Part shown: in pieces, positions 6,179 through 9,465 of the stretch
Position numbering within the stretch: position 1 is the stretch's first letter
Layout of the letters: every line of letters starts with the position of its first letter
Assembly (NCBI GenBank): GCA_019308985.1
Contig: JAFDHB010000136.1
Span: forward strand, 3,584 to 13,048
Direction: 5' to 3'
Source of the DNA: Deltaproteobacteria bacterium
Lineage (GTDB): Bacteria; Desulfobacterota; DSM-4660; Desulfatiglandales; HGW-15
Length of the DNA: 9,465 bases
Notes under the pieces: generated by a model
Databases searched by the model: none
What the model was told of the DNA's origin: nothing
Seen by the model: the letters and a program-made list of their open reading frames with translations, nothing else
Position numbers and translations under genes: made by a program

Positions 6179-6880
6179 ATGTTGCGTCTTGAATTGATAG
6201 AGGCAAGGGATCTACCCGATGCGTGGTTTCAGTGCGTGTACAGGATCCTTGAAGCGGGCAGGGAGTACGTCATAGACAGGGGGAGTTATCAGGGGCAGAA
6301 GCGGCTTGAATTTGATTACGTAACCATAAATGTAAAATTCCCTGGGACACGCCCCCTCTTGCCTGACATACCACCTTCTCTTGGTATCCCTAATCCCGTG
6401 GCAGAGGGATACCTCGATGAATATCTCCCATATCTCATGACATCGGCAAAAAAGCCGGACGAGGATTATACCTACGGACAATACCTCGAGAAACAGATAG
6501 AGGAGGTGATTCGGATCTATAGGGAAGACGGACACGAGACCAACCAGGCCTACATGACGGTGGGGGACCCGGATGCGATCTTCCTCAAGGATCCCCCTTG
6601 CCTCCGTGGTATAGATACCAGGGTCAGGGAGAACAAGTTGCATTTCATCGTCTACTTCAGGTCCTGGGACCTCTGGAACGGTTTTCCCGCCAACCTCGGG
6701 GCTATACAGCTCCTGAAGGAATACATGGCTTCGAGCATAGGAGTGGAGGATGGCCAGATCATAGCTTCCAGCAAGGGCCTGCACCTCTACGATTACGTGT
6801 GGGAGCTTGCAAAGTTGAGGACTATGTGTGAAAATCCTTCTGCCCTTGGAAGGGGTCAGCGTGGGGACCAGGAGAGATGA
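6179..6880 (+). CDS. Thymidylate synthase family protein (divergent ThyA-type)
   Basis: A 233-residue cytoplasmic protein of the thymidylate synthase/dCMP hydroxymethylase fold, expected to methylate dUMP to dTMP with methylene-tetrahydrofolate. The C-terminal half matches the ThyA active site with exact spacing. Cys141 (DPPCLR) is the nucleophile position, RSWDLWNGFPAN (161-172) corresponds to E. coli Arg166-Asn177, and HLY (202-204) corresponds to His207-Tyr209; the Cys-Arg, Arg-Asn and Arg-His distances (20, 11, 41) equal those of E. coli ThyA. TYGQYL (98-103) resembles the YGxQW block. Differences: the N-terminal half is hardly recognisable, the usual Arg-Arg pair about 20 residues before the cysteine reads Asn-Gln (122-123), and the protein is shorter than the 264-residue E. 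coli enzyme. It resembles the compact methanogen-type group. GGGAGG (6165-6170) precedes the ATG by 8 bases. It overlaps rlmN by 4 bp. If activity were shown, thyA would be the symbol. Confidence 0.82.
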   Translation: MLRLELIEARDLPDAWFQCVYRILEAGREYVIDRGSYQGQKRLEFDYVTINVKFPGTRPLLPDIPPSLGIPNPVAEGYLDEYLPYLMTSAKKPDEDYTYGQYLEKQIEEVIRIYREDGHETNQAYMTVGDPDAIFLKDPPCLRGIDTRVRENKLHFIVYFRSWDLWNGFPANLGAIQLLKEYMASSIGVEDGQIIASSKGLHLYDYVWELAKLRTMCENPSALGRGQRGDQER

Positions 6881-7917
6881 AGATAGATCTCAAGTCCATG
6901 GATGGTCAGGAATTGCAGGAATGGGCGAAGGCTGCGGGGTTAGAACCATACAGGGCTCGCCAGATCCGGCACTGGATGTTTCATAAGCTGGCTGCTTCCT
7001 TTGAAGAAATGACAGATCTTCCAAAAGGACTTAGGGAAGAACTAGAGAGGAATGCACTGGTCAAGACACTGGAGATCATCGGGACAGAGACCTCAGGGGA
7101 CGGGACCAAGAAGTTTTTATTTCAAACACAGGACGATTGCAGGATCGAGGCCGTCCTTATTCCGGAGCGTGACCACTTTACCCTTTGCATTTCTTCCCAG
7201 GTAGGATGCGCCATGAACTGCCGGTTTTGCCTGACAGGCAGACTGGGTTTCAAACGGAACCTCAAGGCCTCTGAGATTATCGACCAGGTCATAGAAGTTA
7301 ACAAGGGCATGGAGAGGCCGGAAAAGTTGACCAATATCGTGTTCATGGGAATGGGCGAGCCCCTTGCAAACTATGAAGAGGTCGTGAAGGCCATCAGGAA
7401 CCTGATAGGAGAAGGCGGCATGAACTTCTCACACCGCAGGGTTACTCTCTCTACGTGCGGGATTATAGCAAAGATGAAAGAATTGGGGCGAGATGTGTCG
7501 GTCAATCTTGCCGTCTCAATAAACGCCGCGGATGAGGAGACGAGAAAGTTCCTGATGCCGGTGAATTGGAGCAACCCGCTCAAGGATCTTATTGACACAT
7601 GCAGGAGTTTCCCCCTCCCCAACAGGAGAATGATTACCTTCGAATACGTCCTTATCGATGGTGTCAATTCCGGGGATCAGGATGCACGTAACCTGGCGAG
7701 ATTGCTTTCAGGGATAAGGGCCAAGGTAAACCTGATTCCCCTCAACCCCTATCCCGGGCTGGACCTCACACCTCCTTCGATGGAACGTATTCTGCGCTTT
7801 CAGGAAATTCTCGTGAGGCACAACTACACCGCAATAATACGAAAGAGCAAAGGGCAGGACATCTCGGCCGCGTGCGGGCAGTTGAGCGGAAATTACAGCA
7901 GGGGCAAGGTTGCTTGA
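6877..7917 (+). CDS. rlmN: 23S rRNA (adenine2503-C2)-methyltransferase, radical SAM
   Basis: A cytoplasmic radical-SAM enzyme of 346 residues that methylates C2 of A2503 in 23S rRNA; the family's E. coli member also modifies A37 of some tRNAs. The [4Fe-4S]-binding CxxxCxxC is Cys111, Cys115 and Cys118 (GCAMNCRFC). Cys104 lies seven residues before the cluster, like E. coli Cys118. Cys333 in the C-terminal DISAACGQL is the position of the methyl-carrying cysteine (E. coli Cys355). GMGEPLANY (158-166) is the SAM-binding GEP motif. The N-terminal roughly 90 residues hold the usual helical substrate domain (YRARQIRHWMF). Having both methyl-transfer cysteines argues for RlmN rather than a decayed copy; Cfr is not favoured because AACGQL is typical RlmN. 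Its ATG overlaps the upstream TGA as ATGA, with GGGGA and GGAG close by. Confidence 0.97.
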   Translation: MKIDLKSMDGQELQEWAKAAGLEPYRARQIRHWMFHKLAASFEEMTDLPKGLREELERNALVKTLEIIGTETSGDGTKKFLFQTQDDCRIEAVLIPERDHFTLCISSQVGCAMNCRFCLTGRLGFKRNLKASEIIDQVIEVNKGMERPEKLTNIVFMGMGEPLANYEEVVKAIRNLIGEGGMNFSHRRVTLSTCGIIAKMKELGRDVSVNLAVSINAADEETRKFLMPVNWSNPLKDLIDTCRSFPLPNRRMITFEYVLIDGVNSGDQDARNLARLLSGIRAKVNLIPLNPYPGLDLTPPSMERILRFQEILVRHNYTAIIRKSKGQDISAACGQLSGNYSRGKVA

Positions 7918-7987
7918 GGGAGTCGTCGTCCGGGAGCCTCCTTCTGCCGGGTCCATTGCGCAGCCCCCCATACCAGGGAATTTCAGC

Positions 7988-8015
7988 TTGCATAGGAGAA
8001 TATAGTTGCTATATT
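7988..8015 (+). promoter_or_regulatory. Candidate promoter with AT-rich palindromic operator upstream of hisI-hisG
   Basis: TTGCAT (7988-7993, weak -35) and TATATT (8010-8015, 5 of 6 to the -10 consensus) are separated by 16 bases. The -10 forms the right arm of a perfect inverted repeat, AATATAG-TTG-CTATATT (7999-8015), in a spacer that is otherwise fairly GC-rich. A palindrome covering a -10 box is a common repressor arrangement. The 172-bp spacer (7918-8089) shows nothing else I can call, and no terminator with a T-run for rlmN. The leader before hisI would be about 70 bases. Confidence 0.4.
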
Positions 8016-8089
8016 AACTTTTTGTTGCGTTTTCGGAGGACCTCGGGGTTTGTACGTTACTAAAGGGGACCTTGCCTGAAGGGAGAGAA

Positions 8090-8470
8090 ATGATTGAACT
8101 GGACTTTTCAAAGGGCGGCGGCCTATTGCCGGTAATAGTGCAGGACTGCAAGACGAACAAGGTCTTAATGCTGGCATACATGAACAAGGACTCATGGGAG
8201 AAGACCCTGGAGACGAGGGAGGCCCACTACTGGAGCCGTTCGAGGGAAGAACTATGGCACAAGGGGGCCACCTCGGGTAATGTCCAGAAGGTGAAGGAGA
8301 TATTTGTTGACTGCGACGATGATACCGTCCTCCTCAGGGTGGAGCAAGTGGGAGGCGCCGCATGTCATACGGGACATGAAAGCTGTTTCCACAAGAAGGT
8401 GGAGAAAAACGGCAGTGTAACTATCGTTGGGGAAAGAATCTTTGATCCTAGTGAGGTGTATCGAAAATGA
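8090..8470 (+). CDS. hisI: Phosphoribosyl-AMP cyclohydrolase
   Basis: A cytoplasmic enzyme that opens the adenine ring of phosphoribosyl-AMP in the third step of histidine synthesis. The 126-residue protein has all family blocks: [16 protein letters not shown] at 17-32, [18 protein letters not shown] at 47-64, the metal-binding DCDDD at 74-78 with Cys75, and [10 protein letters not shown] at 91-100 with the zinc-ligand positions Cys92 and Cys99. It is the single-domain form without a fused HisE pyrophosphohydrolase, so hisE must lie elsewhere. The ATG at 8090 follows AAGGGAG (8079-8085) and matches the family N-terminus; a TTG six codons earlier is in frame but would bury the ribosome-binding site in the gene. 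It overlaps hisG by 4 bp. Confidence 0.96.
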   Translation: MIELDFSKGGGLLPVIVQDCKTNKVLMLAYMNKDSWEKTLETREAHYWSRSREELWHKGATSGNVQKVKEIFVDCDDDTVLLRVEQVGGAACHTGHESCFHKKVEKNGSVTIVGERIFDPSEVYRK

Positions 8471-9342
8471 AGAAACTTAAGTTCGGCATCCCCAAGGGGA
8501 GTTTGCAAAATGCAACCATAAACCTGTTTGAGAAGTCAGGGTGGAAGATAAATACCAACAATGGCAGGAGCTACTTCCCTGACATCAATGATGAAAGCAT
8601 GGAAATCAGTATTTGCAGGGCCCAAGAGATGTCTCGCTACGTAGAAAGCGGTACTCTCGATGCAGGCTTGACCGGGAAAGACTGGGTGGAGGAGAATGAA
8701 TCGGATGTGGTTGTAGTGGATGAGTTGGTCTACTCCAAGGTGAGCCAGAATCCGGCCCGTTGGGTCGTAGCAGTGCGCTCTGATTCCAGCATCAACGAGC
8801 TGAAGGATCTGGAGGGAAAAAAGATCGCAACCGAGTTGGTGAACTTCACAAAGAAGTATTTCCAGGAGAGAAGCATAAATGTCCAGGTCGAGTTTTCTTG
8901 GGGGGCCACGGAGGCAAAGGTCGTTTCCGGCCTGGCAGACGCCATCGTGGAGGTTACCGAGACCGGTAGCACGATCAGGGCCCACGGTTTGAAGATAATT
9001 CACGAACTCATGAAGTCATACACGCAGCTCATAGCCAACAAGGAATCATACGAAGACCAATGGAAGCGGGAGAAGATCAACCAAGTCATCCTCCTGCTGA
9101 AGGGCGCCCTCAGGGCGGAGAACCTGGTAGGTTTGAAGATGAATGTGCCAGAAGAAAAGCTGGAGGAGATCATAGGCCTGCTCCCCAGCCTGAACGCCCC
9201 CACAGTGGCAGGGCTTTATAATACTAAATGGTTTTCTGTTGAATCGGTGGTTGATTCCAAGGTGGTGAGGGAGTTGATCCCAAGGCTCATAAAATCAGGT
9301 GCAGAGGGGATAATAGAGTATCCATTGAACAAGGTAATCTGA
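8467..9342 (+). CDS. hisG: ATP phosphoribosyltransferase, long form
   Basis: The cytoplasmic first enzyme of histidine synthesis, joining ATP and PRPP to form phosphoribosyl-ATP. At 291 residues it is the long (HisG_L) type, which carries its own C-terminal ACT-like regulatory domain and does not need HisZ. The N-terminus has GIPKGSLQ (8-14 region), [12 protein letters not shown] (65-76) and a catalytic half ending in the PRPP-binding loop EVTETGST (162-169). Residues of about 215-291 ([10 protein letters not shown] through [11 protein letters not shown]) are the regulatory domain, the likely site for histidine feedback inhibition. The start overlaps the hisI stop as ATGA, with GAGGTG (8453-8458) 8 bases before it. 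The stop codon is the first base triplet of a palindromic-repeat copy. Confidence 0.97.
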   Translation: MKKLKFGIPKGSLQNATINLFEKSGWKINTNNGRSYFPDINDESMEISICRAQEMSRYVESGTLDAGLTGKDWVEENESDVVVVDELVYSKVSQNPARWVVAVRSDSSINELKDLEGKKIATELVNFTKKYFQERSINVQVEFSWGATEAKVVSGLADAIVEVTETGSTIRAHGLKIIHELMKSYTQLIANKESYEDQWKREKINQVILLLKGALRAENLVGLKMNVPEEKLEEIIGLLPSLNAPTVAGLYNTKWFSVESVVDSKVVRELIPRLIKSGAEGIIEYPLNKVI

Positions 9343-9382
9343 TGACTTCGCAAAAAGTCCAATTTCTGCGTTGCGCTTCATC
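9338..9382 (+). repeat. Third copy (half) of the palindromic repeat, starting at the hisG stop codon
   Basis: TGATGACTTCGCAAAAAGTCC (from 9340), followed by AATTTCTGCGTTGCGCTTCA, matches the left half of the element at 3804-3995 and the copy at 4971-5038, in the same orientation. The hisG TGA (9340-9342) coincides with the TGA of the repeat's outer end. No matching right end is seen before the window stops at 9465, so the copy is either truncated or completed beyond the edge. Confidence 0.65.
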
Positions 9383-9444
9383 CCTGCCCCGTTTAATGGG
9401 TACTGGTGGCGCTGAATCAGAGGTCTAGGAGCACCTAAGAACAT

Positions 9445-9457
9445 CGTTGGGGCAACG
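9445..9457. repeat. Short hairpin downstream of hisG
   Basis: CGTTG-GGG-CAACG is a perfect 5-bp inverted repeat with a 3-base loop, flanked by a looser TCAGAGG (9417-9423) and CCTCTGA (9459-9465) pair. There is no T-run within the window, so it is not a demonstrable intrinsic terminator. The rest of 9343-9465 shows only the repeat copy. Confidence 0.25.
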
Positions 9458-9465
9458 GCCTCTGA

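Noticed and set aside
6212..6784. 190-residue open frame on the - strand inside the thymidylate synthase-like gene
   Set aside because: Antisense to a frame with exact ThyA motif spacing; its composition looks like a codon-bias shadow.
7918..7950. Intrinsic terminator after rlmN
   Set aside because: GC-rich inverted pieces are present, but there is no stable stem followed by a T-run.
8072..8089. TTG start for hisI six codons upstream
   Set aside because: The ATG at 8090 has AAGGGAG just before it and gives the normal HisI N-terminus.
8536..9003. 155-residue open frame on the - strand inside hisG
   Set aside because: Antisense to well-supported hisG; no recognisable motif.
1..9465. CRISPR array, tRNA, rRNA, integrase or transposase, defence system
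   Set aside because: No regularly spaced repeats, no tRNA or rRNA sequence that I could recognise, and none of the genes encodes a mobile-element or defence protein.

Overview
This 9.5 kb chromosomal window reads as a Gram-negative, delta-proteobacterial-type genome (Desulfobacterota or a relative). The clues are moderate-to-high GC, a LolCDE/MacB-type ABC operon ending in an outer-membrane beta-barrel gene, a type 2 PyrF, a long-form HisG paired with a single-domain HisI, and intergenic palindromic repeats of a kind I associate with that group. The taxonomic call is inference; no rRNA or other phylogenetic marker is present.

Layout. (1) Positions 1-3793, + strand: the 3' end of an FtsX/MacB-type permease gene, a second complete paralogous permease, a LolD-like ATPase, and a 461-residue predicted beta-barrel outer-membrane protein. 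They look like one transport operon whose beginning lies upstream of the window. (2) 3804-3995: an approximately 190-bp palindromic repeat with terminal inverted repeats, lying between convergent genes. (3) 3953-5892, - strand, in transcription order: a secreted plant-type glutaminyl-peptide cyclotransferase, pyrF, and a 35-residue single-span membrane peptide whose 3' end runs into the repeat. A partial copy of the repeat separates the cyclotransferase gene from pyrF. (4) 5893-6178: a divergent promoter region. (5) 6179-7917, + strand: a divergent ThyA-family thymidylate synthase homologue, translationally coupled by a 4-bp overlap to rlmN. (6) 7918-8089: a spacer with an AT-rich perfect palindrome and a candidate promoter. 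(7) 8090-9342, + strand: hisI and hisG, again with a 4-bp ATGA overlap, followed by a third copy of the repeat that begins at the hisG stop codon.

How the genes work together. The first block probably moves lipoproteins or another hydrophobic cargo out of the inner membrane, with the barrel protein as a possible outer-membrane partner. PyrF makes UMP, and the ThyA homologue would use the derived dUMP, but they lie on opposite strands and probably are not co-regulated. HisG catalyses the first and HisI the third step of histidine synthesis. Most of the window is ordinary housekeeping sequence. The parts that deserve a second look are the repeat family placed at gene 3' ends, the small peptide that reads into it, the ThyA homologue lacking the usual arginine pair, and the ABC-linked barrel protein.
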